Assembly: GCA_009733775.1 (NCBI GenBank)
Contig: WOGZ01000297.1
Location: 1-41,041, forward strand
DNA: 41,041 nucleotides
Source: Alectoria sarmentosa
Taxonomy: Eukaryota; Ascomycota; Lecanoromycetes; Lecanorales; Parmeliaceae
Direction of reading: 5' to 3'
Position numbers and translations under genes: made by a program. This document shows positions 32,720 to 41,041 of this stretch, one piece after another. Each line of letters opens with the position of its first letter. The first letter of the stretch is position 1. The notes beneath the pieces were generated by a model, which worked only from the letters and a program-made list of their open reading frames with translations, had not been told where the DNA came from and searched no databases.

Positions 32720-33887
32720 TCAGAATGGCGGTAGGTGAAAAGGATACCCCCCGTTTTTGATCCTGAAGACGCTGAGCAAAAAGCTGTACATGCCAAACAT
32801 TACGGCCCCCCAAATGAAAACGGCTAACTGCTGCGCCTTGGGATCTAACATGCGAGGTACCCTGAGCGCCAAGGCAATGGTTGCGAACGAAAGCGTACCA
32901 TCTAATTGAAAGTCCTTAGTATGAACGTGCCAAGTGCCCATTTGGACTGGGGAAACATACACATAGCAGCTACAATTTGGGTCTCCATGCCAAATTGATT
33001 AGAGAAACCACCAGCAAAATAGGATATCCCACCTTGCCCATTTCCTGCCACGTATGGAACCTTCCTGATGTGATTGAACATGTGGCCACTTGTGAATAGT
33101 AGAATAGTGATCAGGCTAATTCCAGCCCACAGGTTTTTATTTTGTATCACTGGTAGGATATAAGGGTAGGCGACACTTAAAAAAGATACGATGCCAAGGA
33201 GAGTAGTAGTGACGGTGATAATGCGAACGTAATTCAAGGGTCGCTGTATGGCGGGCTTGGGACCGTCTGGCAAATAACGACTAATCCAACCAACCACTTG
33301 CTCGGCGGACTGAGGACTTCAAGACCATGAAAGTCAGCCAAGGAGTGCATTGAGGTCTTCCATACAAACTTACCCGGCGGTGAAATCATATCGAATGGGC
33401 TGTCCGTCAGGTTTTGCGTTTGGACCCGTAGTTGGCGGGAATAAAAGAAAGATGGGAGCAGTTTGTAGCATAAGCTGGGAAGAGCAGTCAGCCGAAGCCA
33501 GCCATTGATAGCATTGACCCCGCTTTCGTTAACAAGTACCTTCTGGAAAGTCCCCTTTCCATCTGCGAAATCTAGGGTCCCCAGCAAAATTCGGGAGTCT
33601 CCATGTCTATCTCCCTTTGCCCAACTTTTTCCAAGCAGGTTCCATTCAGGCTGGAATTCACGGCATAGCTGGCAACCAAACCGTGCTTCGAGGGCAGTAA
33701 GGAGAACAACCAAGGAATGGTTACGAGGGTTGGTCGTCAATTCGTCGTACGATGCATCGTCTAGTCGCAAAGGCGCCGATGAAAGTGATTTGGCAAGGTA
33801 ATTCTCAAATGTCCCGCCAGAATTTTTCTTTGCCCCAAGACATGAGATTGACAGCAGCGTCAGAGTGAGTAAGCTTGAAAGTTTCAT
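32720..33887 (-). CDS. OST3: Oligosaccharyltransferase OST3/OST6-type subunit
   Basis: Thioredoxin-like, four-helix membrane subunit of the oligosaccharyltransferase complex, which transfers N-glycans to proteins in the endoplasmic reticulum. The exon set (minus strand) is 33887-33540, 33474-33374, 33316-32961 and 32901-32720; introns of 65, 57 and 59 nt are GT-AG. The spliced frame is 328 residues, close to the family's usual 330-350. Residues 1-18 form a signal peptide. The redox motif CQLC (72-75) sits in the lumenal thioredoxin domain (about 25-160). Four membrane helices follow at about 182-206, 211-230, 262-283 and 293-314, with HMFNHIRKVPYVAG between helices 2 and 3 and the ending KNGGYPFHLPPF. 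Splice sites were chosen to keep GPQSAEQV and AAMYGTLSFATIAL in frame. Starts 253 bp from the divergent coiled-coil gene. Whether it is closer to OST3 or OST6 is not resolved; most filamentous fungi have one. Confidence 0.93.
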
Positions 33888-34140
33888 TCTGACTCGTTAA
33901 AGTAGCAGTTATGATTGTGAAAGTGGACAGCGAGATTGTTTTTGGATTTCTGGCCTTCATCCTTGTTTATCCGCTGCCACACTAGCAATAGCGCTGATTT
34001 TGTTTACTCTTGGCGTCCCCGCGTCGTTCCTCCCACCTACCTAATGTTTCACTTTGCAGCAGGCTAGATTTCTTTAATTTGTTTATTCCAAAATATTCTA
34101 CATAGAGAGAGAACACGTTTTTGCCCTAGTAGCGAGCTCA
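33888..34140. promoter_or_regulatory. Shared intergenic promoter region, OST3-type gene / coiled-coil gene
   Basis: 253 bp between two divergent start codons, so both promoters must lie here or overlap the neighbour. No TATA box at a convincing distance; short T/C-rich runs are present. Nothing decides transcription start sites. Confidence 0.45.
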
Positions 34141-35781
34141 ATGGAGCAGTTGCAACAGACCCTCGAGTCTTGCGTCTTCGAGTTGGCTTACGAAAGGACT
34201 TGTCGCCAAGTTGAGATTGTTTGTGATGCAGAACGACTCAGGCAGCTTCGAGTACACACTCTGCTCTTGGAGGGGGACAATGACGACCTACACATACAAT
34301 TAGCTCAAGACGACGATCGCATTGATGGACTGGAAAGATTCAATCAAAGATTCCAAGAGGATTTTGAAGTCTGTGGCGGCAAACTCGAGAGTGCTCATGG
34401 AGACTTACGAATCAAGTCACGAGAAGTTGAAACATTGAAGGTTTGAGCGCCGTGAGCACGATTTTGATGCCATAGATAAGCTGACGTCTGGTGACAGGCG
34501 GAACTCAACTCTTTGCACGGAGTGACTATGGACTCGACGAAATTGTTGACGGAAAAGCTCACCCTAGCCCGCGAGCTGTCGGCACTGAAACCCGAGGTCG
34601 ATCATTTGCGATCTCAAGCCGCATCACATCAGTCATTACTTGCCGAGAAATTATCTTTACAGCGGGAATTGAGCACAGCACAGATAGATCTGGAAACAGA
34701 AAAGCGCGCAATACAGAGAGCGCTAGCCAAGGAGGGCAACTTACAGGCTGAAGACGCCAAACTTGAATCTCGAGTAGAGAGCTTGCAGGCAGATCTTGCA
34801 AAAGAACGCCGAGAACGACAAAAGATCGAACGCGAGGCTCATAGAGAGTCTACTGAAGCGAAGAACAGGATAACTACATTGGACTCTCGGTTGGATGCAT
34901 TCAGGAACAAATTGAAGTCTACTAAAGAACAGCTCAAAGAAGTGCAGACGGCTACGCTGACAGCGCAAGCATCCAACCACGGTAAATTCAATGCCGCATC
35001 CGCGTTGGTGAATTCAACCACGTCTTTGGCGGGGAATCCAAGCAAACGAGCAATTACGCAAATTGATGCCGAAACGATACTCGGTACGCCTGGATACCTT
35101 CCAGCGGCAAAGAAAAGCAAGCGGAGATCGACCGTGATCGGCGAGAAGTCCACATTCTCCATCACTCCCTTCCTCAATCGAACGGCGAGCGCGGCTCCAG
35201 AAAGTCCACCTTTAGAGAACGCTAGTGGAGATGATGAAGGTTATGTCAAGGAATTTGACAGCCTGTCTGGGAACTCGAAACAAAAGGTGGTGTCATTGGA
35301 CGCGATGTCTGACTTGTTGGACAAGTCTGATGCCACAAGAAAAGGGTTACAAGCGAACATACGCTGTATACTTGAACACGCGAAAACAGGTAAAGAAACT
35401 TCAAAAGCTCCTCTGGCACAGAAGAAAAAAGCCGCGCCTACCCTGGAACAGGTTACAGAAGAGGAGAACAACGAGACTGGAGGGTCAACGAAGAGCATGG
35501 ATGAGCCGGCGGCAACCAAATTTTCCTCCAATGAGACGTTTGATGGGGGACTTGAAATGAAAAAGAGGAAGAGGAAGTTGCTTAGAGGCGGTCTGGGGAA
35601 GACGCTGTTCGATGAAGATGAGGGGGACGCGCTTAAAGAAGACCGAATGCTCGGTGGAGTAAAAGGATTTGGGACGCTGGGAAAAGGAGGACTCGGAGCC
35701 CGAAAGTTTGGGCCTCGCAAAGAAATTTCTTCCTTTGGTGCCATATCCCCATTGAAAAGAGACAGGAAAGGTGCTCAGTAA
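34141..35781 (+). CDS. Coiled-coil protein with basic C-terminus, unknown function
   Basis: Two exons (34141-34440 and 34498-35781) joined by a 57-nt GT-AG intron give 527 residues. Residues 1 to about 255 are a nearly continuous heptad-rich coiled coil (for example LARELSALKPEVDHLRSQ, and DAFRNKLKSTKEQLKEVQ near 233-250). The rest is low-complexity and charged: a basic cluster KKSKRR at about 305-310, FSITPFLNRT at 320-329, a second basic cluster KKRKRK at about 455-460, TLFDEDEG at about 469-476, a Gly-rich segment, and ISPLKRDRKG near the end (516-525). I recall similar short motifs at the ends of uncharacterised fungal coiled-coil proteins but cannot name a family. The basic clusters suggest nuclear location, and the layout would suit a chromosome- or spindle-associated scaffold; both are inference. 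The start ATG is the first in frame after the divergent promoter. Confidence 0.85.
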
Positions 35782-36030
35782 TGGGTGAAAAGCCTGGTGT
35801 GTGATTTCCAATGATTTATTGGACCAATGGGGAGCATCTTGAGATGTTCGAACAACAATTCCATGATTGCCAGGTAGTACAGCGGAACTTCCGAGATTCG
35901 GATACTGCTACTAGTTTGTAAAAAAGGGATCCTTGCCGGCAGAAGACTAGGCAAATATATCCCACTTATTAGACCAAAAGCAATCGACCTTGAGAATTTA
36001 AAGCAGTGATGGCGGTTATTGTTTGAGTTC
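35782..36030. promoter_or_regulatory. Intergenic region upstream of MRM2-type gene
   Basis: 249 bp holding the 3' untranslated region of the coiled-coil gene and the promoter of the methyltransferase gene. An out-of-frame ATG at 36009 is followed by a stop at 36024 and could act as a minimal upstream ORF. No clear core promoter element. Confidence 0.35.
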
Positions 36031-37350
36031 ATGTTTCCTAGAGGGCTGAAAAGTGGCTCCGAATACAGCGATCTATTATTTCAACCCACATTGACCCGTA
36101 CCTGCATCCAAGCAAGGTGTCAGGCCCACTGGGCGCTGGGAGGACGCGCACTGCTCCAACGGCATGGCTTATTTATCCAACTATATTCCTCCTCCGCCTC
36201 CTCCCAGCGATGGAAAGTACGACAAGCGAAAGATAAATTTGCCATCAACGCCAAAGTACAAGGTCTGAAAAGCCGCGCTGCTTTCAAACTGCTAGAGGTC
36301 TGTTTTAGCCTACCGTCCATTTTATGACCTTCTTGGGCAAATCTTGTCGGCTGACTACGTCTGTCAGATCAATGAGAAATACAAGATATTCCGTGGAGGC
36401 CAGACAGTTGTGGATTTGGTACACGGGCTTTCTCAACCCTGATACCGAGCGCTGACAAGTTCAGGGCTACGCTCCTGGATCCTGGTCGCAAGTGGGTCAC
36501 CCTTACGTCTCTACTTTCAACGCAGAGCTTACTTTGTCTCTTTAGGTTGCCGTGGACCGTACTTTTCCCAATGGAAGAGTGCTGGGTATTGACATTATCC
36601 CAGCTCAACCACCCAAAGGTGTCTCGACCATCCAAGGAAATTTCCTCTCGTCGGCTGTGCAGGAGGAAGTAAAGAGGTTCCTGCGTGATTCTGATCGAGG
36701 GCGGATCAAACAAGAGCCGTCCTTCATTGCAGAGGAAGGAGAAGACCAAATGACGGAAGAAAACCTTGAGCAAAGCTCATGGAGCTACCTCGAGCTTGAG
36801 ACAAGAGTCGATAGCGGAACTCCGAGCCGTGCTGATTCAGCCGCGCAAAATATACGTGCAGACGGGTCCAGGACAGGCAAGGTGGACAGTGGAGTGGTGG
36901 ATGTGGTTCTCAGCGATATGTCCGAACCCTGGGAGCAGACACACGGCTTTTGGAAGAGAAGTCTGAGTGACCCGTACTATAGGATGATGAATACGAGCGG
37001 AGTGAGCTTTAGAGATCATGCCGGTAGTATGGTAAAAAGCAGCAGTGGCCTCGTAAACTGCAGAAAGCTGATTGGGGTATATCATAGGATCTATGTGACG
37101 CTGCACTACGCTTCTCTTTCGACACGTTGCGGGCTGGCGGCCACTTCGTCTGCAAATTCTATCAAGGGTCAGAGGATAAGGCTCTAGAGCTCCGATTGAA
37201 GAACCTTTTTTCAAAGGTCCACAGAGAGAAGCCACAATCCTCACGCAGCGTAAGAGCTTCAAACATTCCTGAAAATGGTGAGGCTGACCTATTGCACAGG
37301 AATCAAAGGAAGCTTACTTTGTTGCATTGAGAAGAAGACCTCGTTCTTAG
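36031..37350 (+). CDS. MRM2: Mitochondrial rRNA 2'-O-methyltransferase (FtsJ/RrmJ family)
   Basis: SAM-dependent ribose methyltransferase of the large mitochondrial rRNA. Six exons: 36031-36297, 36368-36418, 36465-36491 (only 27 nt), 36546-37031, 37088-37249 and 37300-37350; introns of 70, 46, 54, 56 and 50 nt, all GT-AG. The spliced frame is 347 residues. An Arg-rich, acid-poor N-terminus (about 20-60) fits a mitochondrial presequence. The FtsJ catalytic tetrad is complete: K86 in SRAAFKL, D239 in VLSDMSE, K300 in VCKFYQG and E335 in SKEAYFV. The SAM loop is DLGYAPGSWSQ (105-115), with GIDIIP near 129-134. An acidic insert of about 75 residues (155-230) precedes strand 4. ATG 36031 is the only in-frame Met before the core; a TGA at 36007 closes the frame upstream. 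Convergent with ATG7. It could be a cytosolic FtsJ paralogue, but the presequence favours MRM2. Confidence 0.9.
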
Positions 37351-37508
37351 AGGAGTGATGGCTTCGAACATAATTGGTATATACAAACGCCAACAATGTG
37401 GATCCAAAACATTCGTTGAAGCTCCACTAAATATCAGCTCCAATGCCAATGCATGTCAGTCAATAACAACACCTTGAGACCGCAAAACGCCGACTGTGCA
37501 AGCGAATT
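37351..37508. other. Convergent 3' region between MRM2 and ATG7
   Basis: 158 bp between two facing stop codons. Both 3' untranslated regions must end or overlap here. AT-rich stretches exist (AAACATTCGTTGAAG and similar), but no polyadenylation signal stands out. Confidence 0.4.
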
Positions 37509-39915
37509 TCAGATTGTTTCGCCTTCACCTTCTTCCTCGGTCCCCCCTTCGTCGCTCCATTCCATCTCGGCCAGCGCTTTCTCTGCTGATCGTTGGACCT
37601 ACGGTGCGTCAGTCTTGTGATTTTCAGTACTAACAATATTCTCACCTCTGCTAGTCCGCTGAGATCCTCAACGAAGCCTTTTTCGTTGAGCGCTTTCCTT
37701 ACAAATTGCCAACCTCCAGATTTGAAAGCACTAGTAATCTTATCCGAGCAAGCGCTACAGCAATCGTAGCTGTTGCCCTTTATCATAATATTTTGGAAAT
37801 TTGATAGATATCCACGAATCTGATGAGGCACGAGACCCAGAGGATGATCTCCACTGTCCTCCGTCGTGCTAGTTGGCGCTGGAGCGGATGCTCCCAAAGG
37901 ATGTTGCAGTAAGGACACAAGGATCTCGACGAGTATTGCAGAAGCTATCGCTGCAATCCCTGGACGCGTGACTGTGCACTGCTGGTCAAGAGTTCGATCT
38001 GTGACAGACTGCGAGAGATGATTATCAGCCTCTTGGAAATTAGCAACTTGATGATCAACCTACATCTGCTGGGGCTACAACATCATTACAGAAGTAACAA
38101 CCGAGCTCTTGCCCCGGGCTGGAAGTACTGCTCGTGCCGTGACGCATGACGACGAAAGAGTCGAATCCCAACGCCGCGTTCATGACTAATTTACCTGCTG
38201 CTTTGCCAATCACTGTAGGCAGCCATCGACTTTCACGGGTGTCCATAAGCAAGAAGATGGCGTCATGTTCCTCGATGAGCCGCTGTAAGGTCTCAAATTC
38301 TGACTTGACAACAGCTTCATCCATGATAGGGTGCCCCGCCATAGGAACTGACATTACGTAGCCGCTCGAATCGATCCCCGGGTATACCTCCTTCAGCGCT
38401 TCTGACGCTCGGACTGCCTTTTTCGCTCCACCACCAAGACAATCCTTGAAATTAAAGAGCGGTTGGCGAACAGGGTTGGAGAATGAGACGGAACCATTAT
38501 CAACAAACGTGATCTTCCGAACACCCCAGCCCTAAGATTGGAACAACTGTTCAGTGACAATAAAGCCAATATGTAGCAACGATCATGTACGCACCATGAG
38601 GTTGCGCGCGACATAGCTGCCCAATGTCCCTGCCCCTAGAAGTAAACATTTTGTGTCTTTGATCTTGTCTAGGTTCAGCCCCGGCGCAATGCGCCATTTG
38701 ATAAGCTTCAGGTTCAAATCAACAGCTTGATCGGCCAGCCTGGAGACAACAATCAGATATTGCCCTTTGGTTCGAACTTCGACTTCGAAAATACCGTTGA
38801 GGGTCCATGTATTCCCCAAGATTTGCAATCCGACTCATCACTTTACCTGTACTGTTACGCTCCCAGCCTGTTACTTTTGGCATAATGTCTAGATTTGAGG
38901 AGTTCTGAGCGGATGAGGTAGATGCATCGCTAGACTCCAGCTCCAATGGAAGTATGATACTTTTTGCTTCGTCCCGGCGTGCCTGAATGTCTCTATAGCA
39001 TAAGATTTGGACTTTACTAAGCTTCCATCGCCTGCGTATCAGCACCAGTAGATTTCGTAACATCCAGCCCGGATACATTGGGTACGTAGATGGATCTGTG
39101 AACCCGACGAATCGATCCTCTTCGGGTACGTCTTCGAAGAAGCCACGCTCATAATCTATCAGCGAGCCGACAGCCCATGTGAACCCCAGCTTGTCTCCGG
39201 GGGTCGTCGGTCTATGATTAGTCTCATCGTCCATGCCAATACCAGATTCAGCTGTTTCGGCTTTACCAGTGTATCCGGCGAACGAGCTTGCTCGTCGCTT
39301 TTTGACAAGAAAGAAGCCGTGCTGCCGTGCATCAGCTCTATATCGCCAGGTTTGAACAGAGTCAACCAATGCTGTCGTCTCTTCCCCCGTCAAGTGAATA
39401 ATGGCATCGCCTTCTTCATGACTATTTTCATCCGACCCTCTACGCGACTTCGTGTTGGGCAGCAGGCTCCAAGGTGTTTCCGAGTGGAGAGCTGGAAAGG
39501 CAAAGAGGTACGTGAACTTGTATTTCTTGAGGTCTGCAAAGCAGATCGCAGTGAAGAAGGCGAGGAGCGAAGGGCATGAGTATATCGTGCCATCGTTGAT
39601 TGCATCCCAGATAGTGCACGCTGCCTGCGACAATATCGCTCCCTTATCTAAGCTTCTATACTCCTCTATTGTATTGACATTTTTGATCATGCCTTCAGCT
39701 CGACAAAAGCCCGCCGGGACATTATCACTCGCTAGCGCGTTGCCATGGATCTGTAGGCGACATGAGGCTTCTGGTGAGTCGGTTGATCTGATCTCATACA
39801 GTCCCAGAAGTCTTCTAGCTGAGTCGTCGAGCTTGTCATGATTGATCTTATGGGAGGCGAGAGACGTGTAGAAGGGGAGCTCGATGTCTGAGGTGAAGGT
39901 CGCGAATTTCAACAT
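37509..39915 (-). CDS. ATG7: Autophagy E1-like activating enzyme Atg7
   Basis: Activates Atg8 and Atg12 with ATP and passes them to the E2-like enzymes Atg3 and Atg10; cytosolic, at the phagophore assembly site. Five exons on the minus strand: 39915-38795, 38739-38595, 38531-38064, 38008-37646 and 37598-37509; introns of 55, 63, 55 and 47 nt, GT-AG. The spliced frame is 728 residues. The N-terminal domain begins MLKFATFTSDIELPFY (1-16) and continues to about 370. The adenylation domain has the nucleotide loop GAGTLG at 409-414 and VDNG at 432-435. Zinc ligand pairs are C567/C570 (CYFC) and C662/C665 (CSAC). The catalytic Cys is C589 in DQQCTVTRPG. The C-terminal Atg3-binding helix region and acidic tail (EEEGEGETI) are present. 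The start at 39915 was chosen because family proteins begin at this motif; the frame stays open upstream to 40059. All key residues are present. Confidence 0.95.
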
Positions 39916-40255
39916 TCCGTGTTTCGTAAGAGTTTCACTGATGTTGTTCGCGTAAAGAATCGGCAGATACAAAGTATTTACGAGTATTACATGGCCCATG
40001 CGATCCGGGACGGGTAGGGCTCGGAAAATTGCGCAATATGCGTTGCATGCAATTTGCATGATGCAGGTTGCACTAGCAGAACCTAGCCTATCTAGGTAAT
40101 ACGCTAGCCATATGAGGCTTAAGGCTGCAATTTCCCCTTGCAGTTAATCATACTTTAAGGATGGCAGGGGGGTTTATGTAAGCCTGCGGAGAGGGTCTTG
40201 GCATGATTTTCTATTAGCAAATCTCGTGGTGTATTTTGACTTCACGCAGAGTATT
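39916..40255 (-). promoter_or_regulatory. ATG7 upstream region
   Basis: 340 bp of normal composition before the AT-rich domain resumes. The ATG7 frame remains open to 40059, with in-frame ATGs at 40059 and 39999 (minus strand), so a 48- or 28-residue N-terminal extension is formally possible. No gene on the plus strand. The region must contain the ATG7 promoter; no element is identifiable with confidence. Confidence 0.45.
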
Positions 40256-41041
40256 AATAATGTCAAATCTAAATAACATGTTTATATCAAAATATATTGA
40301 TATACTTTTCAATTTTTGAAATTTATTATATTTATCATCTTTGCGTAAAATTAAATGTTAATTTAATATATTATTTAATATAATAAATTTGCAATTCAAC
40401 AAATATGCAATATAATATATTTAAAAAAATACGATTTTAATTATAATAAATTACGCAATCGTAATACATGCGACGAAAAAAATTTAAATAAAATAATTTA
40501 TAAATATAATATTAATTGCACGATTTTTCAAGTTAATAATTATCGTTAAAGTATATAACGATTTATGCTTAATATAAAGATTTTGACACGTTAAAAGTAT
40601 ATCACGATTTTGTTAAAAGCAAATTTTGACAATCATATATTATACGCATAATGTTTTCATCGCGAGAAAAAAAGTAATCACGATATGCTTTTTATCTTAG
40701 GGGAAACACGCGCGTTGAGAATGAAACATGTTGATATCATCGATTTCTGTTGAAAATAAATGAAACATTTAATTGATTAAGTAATTTGCAACAGAGCATT
40801 TAAATATAAAATGTGTCAAATTTCGATAAACCTTTCTTGTCTCGATAAATCTTTTATATTTCAAATAATTAATACATTTCAACATTCTTATATAATCGCA
40901 TTGCAACTCGAAAATCAAAATGTTTAAATCATTTTTTTCATTTCTTTTATTCGAAATGTTATATAATTTAAACGTCGAATAAAAAAAGTGAAAGTCGAAA
41001 AAGTCGAAAAAATTCGAAAAAGTAATCGAAAACGTCTTATA
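40256..41041. other. AT-rich domain right of the gene island, no gene
   Basis: Composition changes within about 50 bp near 40255. No pol motif is readable in this short stretch. 40825-40895 matches 32070-32140 in the same orientation (TTTCGATAAACC, TCTCGATAAA and AATACATTTCAACATT blocks), so it is leader sequence of a minus-strand retrotransposon related to D. The match stops at about 40895, where the LTR of D would start, and a different sequence follows. The very end (40980-41035) has GTCGAAAAA-type short repeats. Confidence 0.6.
40825..40895 (-). repeat. Retrotransposon leader repeat matching 32070-32140
   Basis: Same block order as in element D: CGATAAACCTTTCTT, CGATAAA(T/C)C, AATTAATACATTTCAAC. 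Differences are largely transitions plus a small indel. It places related minus-strand elements on both sides of the gene island. Confidence 0.7.

Noticed and set aside
33505..33801. Plus-strand open frame antisense to OST3
   Set aside because: It lies wholly within the coding exon of a well-supported gene and has no recognisable protein features.
34491..34751. Alternative plus-strand frame inside the coiled-coil gene
   Set aside because: The spliced frame through 34498 continues the heptad pattern; this one does not.
35241..35744. 167-codon minus-strand open frame
   Set aside because: It is a shadow of the coiled-coil gene; Ser/Pro/Phe-rich composition from reading Lys/Glu/Gly codons backwards.
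36837..37262. 141-codon minus-strand open frame inside the MRM2 gene
   Set aside because: It covers MRM2 exons 4-5 and intron sequence; the plus strand has all four catalytic residues in frame after splicing.
39214..39579. Plus-strand open frame antisense to ATG7 exon 1
   Set aside because: Shadow of a long, conserved ATG7 exon.

Overview
The window looks like nuclear DNA of a filamentous ascomycete (Pezizomycotina). The four intact genes have short GT-AG introns of 46-70 nt and encode proteins with fungal-type domain architecture. They sit in an 8-kb island of normal composition (about 32.3-40.25 kb). Everything else (1-32.28 kb and 40.25-41.04 kb) is extremely AT-rich and full of stop codons, the state produced by repeat-induced point mutation (RIP) of transposons. 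I could not resolve the class or species.

Layout. (1) 1-4040, plus strand: 3' two thirds of a decayed Ty1/copia element (A) with recognisable integrase, reverse transcriptase (RT) and RNase H. (2) 4263-4460: a barely mutated patch ending in a candidate LTR. (3) about 4461-11333, plus strand: a decayed Ty3/gypsy chromovirus (B) with gag, protease, RT, RNase H, integrase and chromodomain in order. (4) about 11334-15317, plus strand: a 5'-truncated second gypsy chromovirus (C) with polypurine tract and 3' LTR. (5) 15339-17303 plus 27869-32282, minus strand: a second copia (D), related to A, split in its RT by (6) 17304-27868, minus strand: a 10.6-kb gypsy element (E). E is bounded by 185-bp LTRs and a 5-bp target duplication (TATAA), and the D reading frame resumes across the insertion. 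(7) 32720-40059: the gene island. (8) 40255-41041: AT-rich DNA sharing a leader repeat with D.

Genes of the island: an OST3/OST6-type oligosaccharyltransferase subunit (minus), a coiled-coil, basic-tailed protein of unknown function (plus, divergent from OST3), an MRM2-type mitochondrial rRNA 2'-O-methyltransferase (plus), and the autophagy E1-like enzyme ATG7 (minus, convergent with MRM2). They are housekeeping genes without an obvious common pathway. All have complete frames after splicing and keep their key catalytic residues where these are known.

The most informative part is the transposon archaeology: a precise nested insertion, an LTR-PBS-LTR junction, LTRs spared by the mutation process, preferential survival of CpG, and an unexplained 2.9-kb stretch downstream of the pol region of E. 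I found no CRISPR array, RNA gene, secondary-metabolite cluster or clearly new molecular system. All reading was by eye, so transposon domain limits are approximate.
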